A stretch of DNA of 64,000 nucleotides from Reticulitermes lucifugus (GCA_026260175.1 JAKCWW010000187.1:11346-75345); one strand, 5' to 3'. Shown: positions 48,568-61,300, counted from the first letter of the stretch. A program made the numbers and translations. Notes: generated by a model not told the origin, from the letters alone.

Positions 48568-48847
48568 TAAGATATGTTCAATAAACACCAACTAATGCAC
48601 ATAAACTTTATTCACAATAGTTTATTCTTANNNNNNNNNNNNNNNNNNNNNNNNNNNNNNNNNNNNNNNNNNNNNNNNNNNNNNNNNNNNNNNNNNNNNN
48701 NNNNNNNNNNNNNNNNNNNNNNNNNNNNNNNNNNNNNNNNNNNNNNNNNNNNNNNNNNNNNNNNNNNNNNNNNNNNNNNNNNNNNNNNNNNNNNNNNNNN
48801 NNNNNNNNNNNNNNNNGCATTAGTTGGTGTTTATTGAACATATCTTA
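48568..48847. repeat. 31-bp perfect inverted repeats flanking a gap
   Basis: 48568-48598 (starting TAAGATATGTTCAATAAACA) is the exact reverse complement of 48817-48847. Between them lie 32 known bases and a 186-base run of N. This could be a terminal-inverted-repeat element or fold-back whose centre could not be assembled, or a scaffolding artefact. No clear target-site duplication flanks the repeats. Confidence 0.85.
48631..48816. other. Assembly gap, 186 N
   Basis: Unknown sequence. It lies wholly inside a pair of perfect inverted repeats. Two mirror-image open frames predicted across it are meaningless. Confidence 0.95.
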
Positions 48848-49552
48848 ATTGAAAATGCACGGTAAATACAATGTTAAGAGCGACACAACTATTCCCATGT
48901 CCATCACACATACCTTATAAATGCGCTAATTAACCTTGTCACTGCAGCTTTTCTTGCCCTGCACTATGTAGTTACTAATAGGTTCATTCCTTTGTATCAT
49001 AAACGTGCCAGTATGGCAGTGCAAAGTTGTATATATAAAAGAAAGTGCCTCTGTTTAACGTAAACATTTCTGAACTGTAAAATTTTCAGCACACTGTAAA
49101 TTCCAGCAATAGCACATTTTGCTCTACGAACATTAACAACAGGCACCTACAACTTCCTGCAGTGACAGCGATACCAGTGACATTAAATTATTGTTCTGAA
49201 ATGTTCAGTAGTGACAGATCAGCTAATATAGCCATAATTTAATTAAATTTTGTGTATAACGCAGAACACAATGGCTACAGCTCCAAGTATTTTTCTCCTG
49301 TTCCATTGGTTAACAACTTAAAAACAAATGCGATTGTAGATACGAAAATTAGTATGACGTGATTATAATCTTACCTACATATTCTTTGTAAATCTGTTTC
49401 TAATATTTAAGTATTACAAATACGGTGACTGTGCGAAACTTTCAGATTAGTGAAAATTAGAAAGAGACGAGAATAATGATGATATTTAAAATTTGTTCTA
49501 GTAATTAGCAACTTCTACTGGTAGATCACTAATATAAACATTCTAATCAGCA
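48848..49552. other. Gene-free AT-rich sequence
   Basis: Nothing recognised. Confidence 0.5.
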
Positions 49553-49795
49553 TATCTGCGCTCTTCTGGGATATTATGCGGCATCGTGTGATAATTGTTT
49601 ACCGACGTTTCGGGACAACATATCGGTCCCAAAACGTCGGTAAACAATTATGATCAAGAGTCCTAGTCGGACTATTGACCCTTGAAGATGGTACCGATAT
49701 GTTGTCCCGAAACGTCGTAAACAATTACCACACGACGCTGCATATCCCAGAAGAGCGCAGATCTCATCAACATCGCGACGGAAGCCTAAAATCAA
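49553..49795. mobile_element. Fold-back element (family P), best-preserved copy
   Basis: Left arm about 49553-49632 and right arm about 49688-49768 are inverted: ATCTGCGCTCTTCTGGGATAT, GTGTG(A/G)TAATTGTTTACCGACG (one base shorter on the right), TTTCGGGACAACATATCGGT. A third, partial unit (AAAACGTCGGTAAACAATTA) lies just inside the left arm. The right side continues outward with the CATCAACATCGCGACGGAAGCC block. CTTGAAGATGGTACCGATATG and GTCCCGAAACGTCG give the family's GAAGATGG...GAAAC motif. No protein is encoded. Confidence 0.83.
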
Positions 49796-49799
49796 GATT

Positions 49800-50755
49800 C
49801 TAATCAGCACATTTCATAAATATAACTCATAAGCATGCCAACATTTCGTAAACAAGACCTTGCTACACAGAATTGTACTAAGCCTGAAAATTAAATAATT
49901 AGCATTGCATTTTCAAGAGTTCCGACAAATAAGATTTGATTTATTATAAAGCCACTACTTCTGCTAATATTGATTCAGTAGAAGTGTCCTCAGACGACGT
50001 TATGTCCCCCAGTTTTCTCTTGGAGTGTGAGAAGCACGAAGCTCCTTATAAAGACAGCCAGTCGCCTAGGAAATTGACCTACCCTTGTCCAATTCGAAAC
50101 AAACATCCGCGTGCAATTCTACAGTCATCGTTTTTCTTCATTACGTCCAACCGTTTTAATACATTTCAACTAAGTTGAACCTGTCACTCAGGCCAGTGGT
50201 CGAACACGTTCTGTCCATACGTCAGGCGCAATAAAACTGCAGCTGCACCAGCTCATATGTTTGTGAATTCGTTAATAGGGACAGTACTTCAAACAGAAGA
50301 TTTATTCACAGTACAGTATGTACAAGAATACGCGAACTCCTCATCCTCTCTTCCACCAGCTTTTTTATTTTACGGCTTCACAAGTAACGTTATTGGCTGT
50401 GGTATGGATGTCTGTGGTTCACAACCCGGGAGCGGCATTCGGATGTCCTTTTCACCCCTCCAACCAAAACGGTTCTCTGGTATAGTCACCTTTCTATCCA
50501 GTAGGGGAACTTCTTCGGGTGCTTTAATTTGGTGACGTGCTGGATCAGTCTGTCTGTCCAAACAGTTTTCTTTCTCTCTTCTTCCTTCTTAGCCTTCCAA
50601 GTCAAAGCCACTCAACAGGATTCCTACCGTAATTTCTGAACGGATTTGGCGTCTCCAAATTTTTATTTACTTTTTACTCTTAAGAGTATCACAAAATGCG
50701 GAAGGTGCATGAATAGAACAGTTACTTTGCATCTATGTAAAAAGGTTCTTGAAAA
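49800..50755. other. Gene-free sequence with one unexplained frame
   Basis: The reverse 63-codon frame at 50370-50561 (with PLLDRKVTIPENRFGWRGEK) looks more protein-like than its neighbours but I do not recognise it. Rough splice-like AGs and GTs occur by chance at this length. Nothing else recognised. Confidence 0.35.
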
Positions 50756-50756
50756 T

Positions 50757-50960
50757 ACTAGTCTTCTGGGATAATATGCTGTGTGGTTAGGTATTTCCTT
50801 ACGTTTCGAATGATCGTAATGCCTTCATTTTCAGGGTCAATCAGTCCAAGGAAAGTGCTTCTCATACTTTTTCACCCGGAAGATGACGGCACGCAACACT
50901 TGCCACTTGCCAAATAACACAGTATCACATATCGACAGACTAGAATCTTCAGCAACACAG
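50757..50960. repeat. Family P fold-back, diverged
   Basis: TAGTCTTCTGGGATAATATGCTGTGTGGTTAGG...TTACGTTTCGAATGATCGTAATGCCTTCATTTTCAGGGTCAA matches the arm order of the 32318, 38655 and 49553 loci. A weak inverted partner (AACACAGTATCACATATCG, AGACTAGAATCTTCAG) lies at about 50917-50955. Confidence 0.6.
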
Positions 50961-51224
50961 CTGTGAGAACTTCTAATTTTGCGAAAGGTTCCATTTAGCA
51001 GAAATATACACTTCGCCTCATGCAACCATGCATAGTTTAATGCATAAAACGGCCCATCTCAGTCTGGCTCGCATAAAATTCTTTCTAAACAAATTTTTCC
51101 AAAACTTAATATCGTTCTAATATCAATGATATTTTGCATGTACGCGCCTACTTTCAACGCAAACCCTGGATGATGAAAACAAATGTTCAGTTCCACAACT
51201 TTGAGTGAAATGTAATAAATAAAT

Positions 51225-51340
51225 CACGCGGTCGAGAGGTTTGCATCTCTTATCCGTATTTGAGAAGTATCGGTGTTCGAATTCATCCCGGAGACAGGCG
51301 GTACAGAATGAGGTCTTCCGTGGAGCCACAAAGTGTACCA
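51225..51340 (+). repeat. Possible tRNA-derived SINE head
   Basis: CACGCGGTCGAGAGGTTTGC followed by CGGTGTTCGAATTCATCCCGG is an A-box/B-box-like pair at tRNA spacing. The downstream part is unlike types A-D. Confidence 0.35.
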
Positions 51341-51574
51341 ATACTGCTTCCTTCCACACATTTAGCAATTTATCATTACATCCCTCCATATAGCCCTCGA
51401 CGTTACAAAACATAGTTTTAACAAGATAGACAATGTAGGCCTACTTACAATGCAACATTGTGGCGCGTTCGCGTAACCACTGTTGCCATGGAAACGCAAG
51501 AATACCTTCTGTGTATTGTTGAACTAAATGCTACTCAGAACAATACAGGAATATCGAGTGTTACAAAAAACTAA

Positions 51575-51780
51575 ACAATATATTTCCTTTACACTGTTAT
51601 CAAGCTACAAAATGTCTCGTATTGCTGCCAACAATGTAAACGTACTTATGTCTTCATGTCAAGTGTCAAATTTCATGAAAATCCGTCCAATGGGAGCCGA
51701 GTCGATACAAGCGGACAGACGGACACACATGTCGAAGCTAATAGGTGCCTTTCGCGACTTCTGCGATCGTGCATAAAATC
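51575..51780 (+). repeat. Dispersed repeat family G, copy 2
   Basis: CAAATTTCATGAAAATCCGTCCAATGGGAGCC, GATACAAGCGGACAGACGG and GCCTTTCGCGACTTCTGCGA align with the copies at 27400 and 58050. This copy keeps the clearest core. Confidence 0.7.
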
Positions 51781-51784
51781 TGAG

Positions 51785-54700
51785 TTACATAAACCAAAAA
51801 TCAACCAAAAGAAGCTTCTAATATAACACACACGTGTGATTACCTTGTAAGACTGCGACATAAATAATTCGTGTAAACAGAGTCCGATGTATTCACGTCG
51901 AATAAGTCTATGTGAGAGACATCTCTAGAACCGTCACAATCTTGATCCGCGACACGGCGATGTATAGAAGACATGGTGTTGATCTGATGTTTCTAAGAAC
52001 GAAAATTCTTATTTGTTCGTGACTCACAAGTCGGACGTTCGCGTGACTACGAGACCTCTGTCCTTGTCTCAGACTGCTAATCCAAAAGATCACCTCCTTC
52101 ACACACACACACATGTACAAAATAAGGACTTGCATGTGGTGCCCATACAATACAAAACAGAAAACAACAAAGACTACAGGAAATTTCGCCTCCATTTCCT
52201 GGTTTATTTGCCATAAATAGAGTCGCCCGTGCATGCGATCTCAAACTTATGAGCTGTTTTATTAAGAAGTAGCATATACACAGCCAAGTATAGGTCATAT
52301 AACTATACCCAGAACTTACTTCGAACGACAAAGTACAGGAATGTGAGACGTATTCATTAAAGACCTCGTAACAACGTACTACTCTGAAGAGTTCTTCAGC
52401 ATATCAAAGTTATGAACAACATTCAAGTTGCAAAAGTTACGACGTTAGGATTTTATAAAATAAAATGGCAGTATCCCAAGTAAGTGAAGGCAATTTATCG
52501 CGTTTTAAGAAGTTTTGAATTCAAACTAGATCTAACAGTATATTAGTACTCTACACCTTTGTAAATACTGCAAAATCCCACACCATTTTTCTTGCAGTTT
52601 ATACAGTTTATGCAGACTTATGGCTTGATAGATCATTCTGAATATAAAAAAATCGGTCGAAAAGTAAGCTTACAGTGCCAATATTTTGGGTTCTGTATTT
52701 CAGTTCTAACAAGAATGTTTACAATTGAACTGTATGGCCATGTCGCCAATTCTTTACACAGTTCCCACCACAAATGATGCAGTTATCATACCATGGTAAG
52801 AAAATATGTATTCCCTCTTTAAGGAAGCCCGTGTCCTTTGTTATCACACATCGTGTCAGAATTGTGTTCACCTTGCAATCATCTTTAAATTAGTCGCCAT
52901 CAAGGCTTCGCTTCAGCGCTGGAAACAGATCACTATCGCTGGGCGACAAATGTTCCTGATATACTTACAAACAGATGAAGTTCTCTAGCTAAGGAGTTAA
53001 GAGACACGGGCTTTGAAACTTAAAGTAAAAGCAATAACTGGACGAAACGAGCAAAAATGTTACAGAATTTACGTATTTTTGCAGCACTGCATTCCTGCTT
53101 TTACAACCTCTTTTTCTCCTGATACTGCAAATAATTCAGCCATACTGCACCTCTTTTTACACTTTATCTATATTCTCTTACGTTGGACCTTCGTAGGAGA
53201 GAGCTATATTATGTAGAAGTCTATTTGATATTACAGGTCCGCTACTGTCCTCTAACTCATTCAAACGGATACCAGGTTAACGCATTACAAATTCGACAAA
53301 ACTGGCATGTTGGATGCGCCAATTAGACAAAAGAATAATTAATCCATATATTACTACACATTCCAGAACTTAAATTACGTCCAAAATCAATATTACAAAT
53401 ACAAATTCCGTGTTTATATCTAGTGAAGGTTGTACTGAAAAATGTATAAAGACATATAAAAGAACTTACTTCAAATAATAATAGATTCAGCACTTTCAAG
53501 TTTGCGACTCAGCTAAACGCTAATGTCTTAAATTTACCGGATATATCATCGAAGTTTGTCATCGTCACCATAGCCGTAATTGTTCACTTGCAAAAAATAT
53601 TTCGCCTGCATGTAGCCTATAGGTATGTTTATGGTCCATTTCCGTACTAAATATCACACACCTAAGTCCAGAGTTTGTTAGTTACCGCCATCAAAAAGAA
53701 AGTGACATAAAATTTTCGCAAAAACGCCATTTTTAGCTTATATTCTCCAAAAAGTTGCGTCAATAAAAGTTACACATTTTTCGAAGATCTATTTCCGCAC
53801 ATCACTTCAGCACCCTAAACTGTCACTAGTGACGCTAGTGTCGCTCCCGCCTTATAAATTCGCGTGTGCGCTATGCTGTTATTATTGGCTGTAAGAAATT
53901 AATAATTTACGATGTTGGTGTGTCATCTGAAGGCGTCACTTTCCTTCCGCGTTTCGTGAAATTAAGTCAATTTACTCAATTTTTACACAGGCGGACACAC
54001 AGACAGCATACTGATTTCATAAACCTAATCTTTTTCTCCCCTTTCTTAGGGTGGAAGATAGTCAAACATAATTTCCTGAATTTATTCTTCTCCTACTTTC
54101 AAACAAATATAATTTATACTTTTTGTTCAATTTTCTAGACAGCTCAAGTTTTGACTTAGAACCTCCAGTGAGCAAAATACCCCAACAGAAGCTAGCAGTC
54201 TTTCATCTAGCAAATAAATTCTCCTGTTTGATGGGTTATTCAGGTTCATTATCAGGTTCACAACAGCCCGGCAGCAGATATTATTTTGCACCAGACAAAA
54301 CCATTCCTTATTCTCACACGATACTTATTTACTATTATAATATTTTCCTTCAAACTACTTTTACGTCTCCCAAGTAGTCCCTTGCCGTTAGGTGTCCCAA
54401 GTAAGTTGTTTTTAGCGTTTCTCTAGGTAAAGATTTTCTAGTAAAGCGAATCAAATCGCTCTTAAAATTAATTCTATAGCATAAATAATAATAATAATAC
54501 TGTCGAGTGTCCACCCAAACTGGAGACACATACGAATATTGGCGTGATTTGGGGCCGTTAGGTAGCCCACCCCCACGTCACGCCCACCTCCAATTCCCAG
54601 CACGACATTACTTTCCCACGCGACTCTCCAGTCAGTTACAAGCTAAAAATATTTGGTTCCACCATAACAGTTAATCGCATACACGTTACTTTGCTGTCGT

Positions 54701-54810
54701 TAAGTTTCTTTATATCAGGACATTTATAGCAAAACTGGGATTTACTTACTACTTTATTATCCAGCCCCTTTAAATGCAAAGGAAAATTAAAAAACATTAA
54801 ATCAGTACGG
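51785..54810. other. Gene-free AT-rich sequence
   Basis: A short (CA)n run lies at about 52103-52116. Overlapping frames up to 108 codons (51908-52234 reverse) straddle it and are not credible genes. Nothing else recognised. Confidence 0.5.
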
Positions 54811-54814
54811 GCAA

Positions 54815-54925
54815 GGACTACGAGCAGGCTCTTGTGAACACGAAATGTAGGTTCGGTTTCCGTAAAAGGTGGGGAACTTGTATAGGAGCCCAGTGACCAA
54901 CAGTTTCTCAAAAGTGACTCTGCAG
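54815..54925 (+). repeat. LINE family L 3' end, diverged
   Basis: GCAGGCTCTTGTGAACACG, GGTTCGGTTTCCGTAAAAGGTGGGGAAC and CAACAGTTTCTCAAAAGTGACTCTGCAG follow the intact 3' end at 55237 about 400 bases downstream. No TTAG tail or duplication remains. Confidence 0.75.
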
Positions 54926-55221
54926 TGCGCAGTCAGTCACTAAAATAGCAACGCCGTGCATAAAGAAATACTGTGCCGTAAGATCTTAATGGTGACATTT
55001 AAAAGATTCTTTTCATTCACGCGAGATATATTTTTGCTGTCGAGGTAATAACAGTGTTAAAACTGAGTAGATATTAGACAGATGGCATGAGACAGCATGA
55101 CACAGAATAATGCTTTCGACAAAACAGGTAGTACATACTGTGATCACACTACTTAAGTTTTAAAAATAGCCAAACTTACGAAAGTTTTCTCTTACATGTA
55201 CTGTACATCATTATAGAGGCC

Positions 55222-55377
55222 CATGCTGTGCTTTGCGGGCTCTTGTGAATGCGGTAATGAACCTTCGGGTTCCATAAAACGCGGGGAATTTCTTGANNNG
55301 CTGAGGACCTGTTAGCTTCTCAAGAAGGACTCTGCTCCATGGAGTTAGTTAGTTAGTTAGTTCATGCTGTGCTTTGC
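55222..55377 (+). mobile_element. Recent 5'-truncated LINE insertion, TTAG tail, 15-bp duplication
   Basis: The insert is 55237-55362, only 126 bp, between perfect copies of CATGCTGTGCTTTGC (55222-55236 and 55363-55377). It opens GGGCTCTTGTGAATGCGGTAATG, the last codons of the LINE (ALVNAVMNLRVP, stop at CCATAA), continues through the 3' untranslated CGGGGAATTTCTTGA and ends GGAGTTAGTTAGTTAG. Three N (55297-55299) interrupt it. This is a classic target-primed reverse-transcription product, truncated at the 5' end. Confidence 0.93.
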
Positions 55378-56575
55378 ATTCTGTACACATGCTATGTCTA
55401 ATCTTTCTATCAACAGCTGCATTTCTAATCTGCAGTCCCATTTCAGTTCATTACAGCCATTTCAGTACATACTTACCACGTCTCTTCTGGCATTCTCTTT
55501 TCTTATGTAGTCATTAACTTTCACAACACATGCAAAACTTGGAAATCTTATATGCACATATGAATATAAACTAAAATTAAAATTCTGCTCACAGATGCTG
55601 TAATTTCAAAGGCAAATATGTGCTGCATCTTAATAGAGTGCACTGAAATCAGGAATTGTTTAATAAATTAAGACATTTCTGAAACAATAAATTCACGACG
55701 GAGAATCCTACTTGAAAAGTTTCATGCGTTTGTGGTACTTACTGCTTTCATAAGAATGCGCCACTACACCTGACCCGAGCCACTTTAATTCTATCCACGC
55801 ATAGACTTTCTTAAGTTTGTCAATGAACAAAGAATAAATTGAAGAATGTCATTAAGTTTGAGGCGGCTGACATAATTTATAATTCATAAAATATTTCATG
55901 TAGAATGTATTCCAAATTTCGGTTTGAATTTCTTGAACAGCAATCTCATGATATTTGATTTCACCATGTTTTCTTGTCTATAATATACGTGCAAAGGTAA
56001 AAATATATTAATCCATCAGTCTTTTATTCCTTGGAGGTTTTAGACTAAAATGATTAAAATATTTCAAACAAAAATGTTATTATAGTAAGTTAAAGGCTTC
56101 ATGGCGCAGAAAGAAGGAATAAAATCAACGTGCGTCTTTCGCTGCCTTTATCTTGATACGAGTAAGAGTGGTTGGTTACATGGCTACTGAGATCATTCAT
56201 ACGTAGTAATTACGCACTCACATGACAATGCCAGCAAGCTGCACGCAATCCGAGGCATTGCGAAGCAGAGACATTTAACACAATTAATAATTACTAACCA
56301 CACGCGACCACCTTTTCAACAAAACATCTTCTGAAAAACATTGTTCAATAGTTTGAGAATATCCGACAATTTCTTCTATGTGCATTTCTCACAGCTACGG
56401 TGTGCTTCGCGTCAAGTTTATTTTGTCCCCCATTGATTTAATCACACTAATTTTGATAGTGGAGGAGTACAGACTACGAAGCTTCTCTTTTCGTAATCCT
56501 CATATTAGTTATGCTCTTCTGGATCAAGACGTATATATTCTACTCTGCATTTTTTCCTAAAACATTTTAAGCTGA
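55378..56575. other. Gene-free AT-rich sequence
   Basis: Nothing recognised. Confidence 0.5.
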
Positions 56576-56579
56576 GGTA

Positions 56580-56665
56580 TCTTGCTCCATCAGAGTGACC
56601 AGCTTTCAGACCCATATAAAGCAGCACATGAAGCTACAGTTTCACATACATCAATTTGTGTGTAT
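56580..56665 (-). pseudogene. Short LINE reverse-transcriptase fragment
   Basis: The minus strand ends an open frame with IDVCETVASCAALYGSESWSL, which aligns with the LYKTV..P.LLYGSETW.L segment found downstream of the catalytic domain in many insect LINEs. It may belong to another LINE family than L because of GSESW in place of GCETW. Confidence 0.62.
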
Positions 56666-56669
56666 TCAT

Positions 56670-58045
56670 ACGGGATGTAAGAGTTGCTATGCATTTTATT
56701 AAAGTTACAGAAACCCTTAATTGACATTCTTGCGCTAGCGTAACGCTTCAATAACTTCTTACCACCAAATCCAATTTGAATGACAGTGAGCTGGGTCCTC
56801 AAATGAGATAAAGTGTAAGTAATGAAATGACTTGTAAGTTTTAAAATAATGTACTGTATTCAGTAGAAGATATTCTTACGATCAGGTTCAGGATCGGGAA
56901 AAGAATAATGCTGAGGGAAGTAACATTAAAATGTTAACGCACCATTCCGATAACGGCATTTTATTTTCCTCAGCTCCCAGGCGCCTTGTCGTTAGAGTGT
57001 GCCGTTACTAGGTCCCGAGGCTGGGCTCGAACATACGTAGCGTTCTATACAGCTTTGTCTGAATATCACAATAACTACATACGAAGCGCCGCGATGGTGA
57101 ATCCTGCTACTTTGTGTACGAGATATCGCGGGTTGAATCTCAGCCAGTTACTAGAAAACCTCAGTGACTTTTCACAGAAGCACTTCCCTGGCTTCTTTCG
57201 GGGAAATAGTAACAAGATATATCATCTGTTCGGAAATACGCATTAAAACAATGAAAGCAAAGAAACAAATGAACGAATCCATACGTGCAATTCACAGTAT
57301 ACATCCGTCCGTCTGTTCGGCCGTTGAGTTCTAAATTTCAGTAAATTAGCAACAATAGCAGTGAAAATTTTAATACAAAACTTATTCGATTTAGGAGGAA
57401 AATAAAAACATATTGAATTTTCCTGTGACATATGCGATTTTGAACCGAAGTCTGTTTTCCCCATTAAGTTATGCAATTCCTTTAAAGTAGGCAAAAATTC
57501 CAACGCTCGGCTAATACCAAACTAGCGGTTTTGCTAGGTTATAGGGGAGACACAAATTATTTAGTGCCCATTTGTAAGTGTAACGGAAAAATTAGGTGCT
57601 TTCTTAATCTTACACCCTGAACTTTTTTCAGGTGATCATGCCATTTAATTTTCTCCGCTCACAATTTTGATGTTTATAATCGTACACAAATTATAGAATG
57701 TTACCACTATTACTATCTGTCACATAACTGTTTCTATGCAGAATTTACGTGTCTACGTTTATTATATATAGGTTAAATTTATCAGTAATAGTATGCGTAA
57801 TCTCAAATTTTCACACCGTCAAATATTTTGGAATTGCTAAATTAAAATCAGTATTTCGTACACAAATTGAACGTATACTCTTAACCCATCTACATGCCAA
57901 ATTTCATTTGTTGGACGTAGTTGATAAATGTTAAATTTCATGTTTGCACGTTTCTCTTTTCCTTAATTATCCATCAAATAAATCGCATAAAGTAAGAAAC
58001 AGATTAATATGGATTATTGTCGATAATTGTTTATTGTAATCGATT
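56670..58045. other. Gene-free sequence with possible SINE head
   Basis: At 57080-57140 GATGGTGAATCCTGCTACTT...GCGGGTTGAATCTCAGCC is weakly tRNA-like. The 86-codon frame over it (56986-57246) has no recognised domain. Confidence 0.35.
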
Positions 58046-58049
58046 ATGA

Positions 58050-58300
58050 TCTAAGGCAACCATGGTATGTTAGTGATAAAGTTAGTCATCAATGTGCGTG
58101 TGTCTTATTGTAAAATGCCTGTTATTTTGCCCGATTTTAACCAAACTTGCAATTTTCGGCAGATTTTATTGAAACGCTCTTAACAAAATTTCACGAAAAT
58201 CCTTCCAGTTGCAGTAGAGTTGTTCCATGCGGACGGACGGGCGACAGACCTGAAAAAGGTGGTGGCTGCTTTCCGCGACTTTGCGAAAGTACCTAAAAGG
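58050..58300 (+). repeat. Dispersed repeat family G, copy 3
   Basis: TTTAACCAAACTTGCAATTTTCGGCAG leads into AAATTTCACGAAAATCCTTCCAGTTGCAG, a GCGGACGGACGGGCGACAG block and CTGCTTTCCGCGACTTTGCGA, the same order as copies 1 and 2 with an extended left part. Confidence 0.68.
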
Positions 58301-58304
58301 ATTT

Positions 58305-61300
58305 CTTATAGTCCTTCAGGGAATGGTTTTTGTCTAAATTATACACTATAAAAATTCTCTTTCTACCTTGCAGTAAACACTCGCAGTCTTCATTACGGTA
58401 ACCAATAGGTTCATGCTGTTTAGAAAAATAATAGATATTCGATAATGCGAGAATAATATGCAAACATAAATATACTATCTGGAAAATTTCAGGTGGTACA
58501 CATATTTATAACTGGACTTTAAACATTTAATGGAATACTCATAACGAACAACAAAGGAAAGAGTAGCTAGCCATCCCGTGACCAATGAATGTGTTTATAA
58601 GGAGTCATATGGAAAATAAAAGTTCAAAAGCGGAAAGCTTGTAACTTTGAACGGAATTTTAATTGATAAAGATCAAGGTTTTTATATCATTCATGAGAAG
58701 TGAAACTTAACCTTAATTAAGTTTGATTTAGAAAGAAAACAAGAATTTCAATTGTGTTTAAAAGTTTACAATTGCAACCTTAAAGCGACTAATCATAAAA
58801 TGATGAATTGTTACACTCTAAGCCCAGTTGTTTTTTCGCTTCTGTTTCTGCGGCTTCGATACTTCCTCACAAAGCTGCAGCATTTCTTACAAATTATTTC
58901 GCGTATTTTAAATTTTTTTCAAGCGTATGGGATTAAATAAAGACACCCGGTAAATAAGTTGATCCAGAAGAAACGTTATTGAATAACGAAATGAAGGCAG
59001 GAAATTAAACAAAAGCTATCTGAAGACCTAGAAATGAGTTGGGCTGATTGGGTGTGACAGTGGTGCTTGTTTACAGGAGCACTGATGCGCAGTCTGCTGA
59101 CATATATAAAGTGACTGCTTCTGTTAGCTGCTCTGAGCTACCTTACAAGAAAATGCTGAACTTCAAGGAAATATTTAGGCTGCAAATCGAAAGAAGATTT
59201 CACATTCCGCATTTCCGGATCATATTGGAATTTTTAACGGGGAAAGACAATTTCATGAAACAATATTACCAACACGATGTTTTATGTATTTCAATACAAT
59301 TGTCTCAACAAAGGAAATAGTTAAAGATATATGTCTTAAAACCTTATTTTTAATAAACATTTTTTTATTCTTTGATCAGTGTACTTAGAATTATATCTTT
59401 AAGAGTGCGACGTAATTAGAAGAGTGGAACATACGAGAGTGCTATTTCTTAAGTGAGCTAAGGAATGCTGAATTAACTGTATGTCTCATTTCAACTAGTG
59501 GCCGCCAATTCCAAGGTGCACGCAATTCTCGACAGCTTCAAAACTACTATCGTTGCACCTAATCCCGATCGCGACTTGTCACTGTTTGTCTGCGTGACTG
59601 TTTTGTCCTGTTTTGAGACAAGAATAATCCAATTTCAACACATTCCGCTACATTTTTAAGGGCTGAAAATTTTAGACTTCTTTCTGAATGGGAAAAGTCC
59701 AGCGGGTCTTCTCCGTGAAAGCAAAATAAGATAAATTAAATTCATAACGCGCTCGCATTTTATAGTGTGTACAGGCTGCTGTATATGGGCGAGTGGATAG
59801 GAAACATTACACACACGAGGATATAAGATATTGATACAAAATCTTTGTCTAAAAACTGGAATACACAGCTTAGAATAGCTATGCCTTCGTTTCAAGAAAG
59901 TACTATAGTTGATGTGAGAAAGATAATCTGTGAATATGTGGACTGAAGAAAGATGACCAGATCAACTCATTCACACACACATGCAGATTCATTTCTTTCT
60001 GTTCACAAATCCACTATAATATATTTAAATATTCAAAAAGTACGTGTGTACCAATTATGAAATATCTGAATAGTCATACACTATCTGCAAGAACATAAAT
60101 AATTTCAGAATTTGCCTCAAAATAACTTCCTTCGCAAAAAGCTGGATGTTCCATAGCGATCGAAGTACTAGTGAGTTAAGGTTCAGTAGTAGAATTTTGT
60201 GGACATAGTGATGAAGCTTCGTGTTTCGTAAAATAGCTGCCACAAACTTTACCAAATAGATAACAAAAACATTTTAAGCAGGTCTTGTAACATGGAGATA
60301 TCTGTCACAGTGGCAATCTCAACACACGGGGACCCCTTATCGCAAGAGACTATATAATCCGAACAGGGCACTTGACATCCGTGTTAGAAGACACATTAAG
60401 GTGAACGGGAAGAGTCGTGCCTCGGGCGCTGCTGCCTGCACCACCCTCCCTCTTGTAATGCTCTGGGTTACATATTCAGATATCGAACGCATTTCACACT
60501 CGGGATGACATCCCTCACGCCACTCCTGTCATGTGTGCAGCAAGAAGGCAAATTCGTTCGGGGAAAACACATCGGCAGGTCTGTATAGCAATCTCTCGCC
60601 ACCTGTGGGTGTAACGTTCGTGAGAACACACCGCGAACGACTGGATAGAGAAAATATGGTTGGTGAATCGCGCTCGAACTTAGCGCTCATCAGAATTTGA
60701 ATATAGTTGTATTTTCTTAAAATATCAGTGAAATTCTAAATTTCGGAAATTAAAAAATGTTCAAATACACACAGACTCGTTTAATGAAACGTGACCCCTT
60801 TATATGCTCGTCACGGATTATTCCGAGTTTCCCAAAGGAATAAATCGTATTAAGAGCAACTTCCAGAAGTTCACTTGTTAAGCCTCAGTGAACAAAAAGA
60901 TACTGAGCTAACAAATTCAATTTGAATGTCTTACCTAATTAATAACAATTTTATACGCAAGCTGTCCCGTCGCGAATAGAAAGCGATAAAATGTTGTACC
61001 CTAGAAGAGAAACTATACACACAAAGAGCAGGGAAGTTCAATATTGTAATGGCTTATTGTATAGGGAGGGGACAATGAGACAGAGTCGCAACGCTGCCAA
61101 GAGTACTTCGTACAGAACTTTGTATATTTATACAGCGTTTCATCAAGTTGTGATCAAGTCGTTGTAAAACAAATACGTGAATGTATTTTGTGTCTCTTTC
61201 TCCCTTCACTCCTAATATTCGTTTCTCAGCTTTCGCCACATTCACGCCGCACAATGACATCGCGCCAAGCCAGTACTGAAAGAACGTATACTGCGTTAAT

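Noticed and set aside
48574-48841. Two opposite open frames across the 186-base gap
   Set aside because: They are mirror images caused by the flanking inverted repeats and consist mostly of unknown residues.
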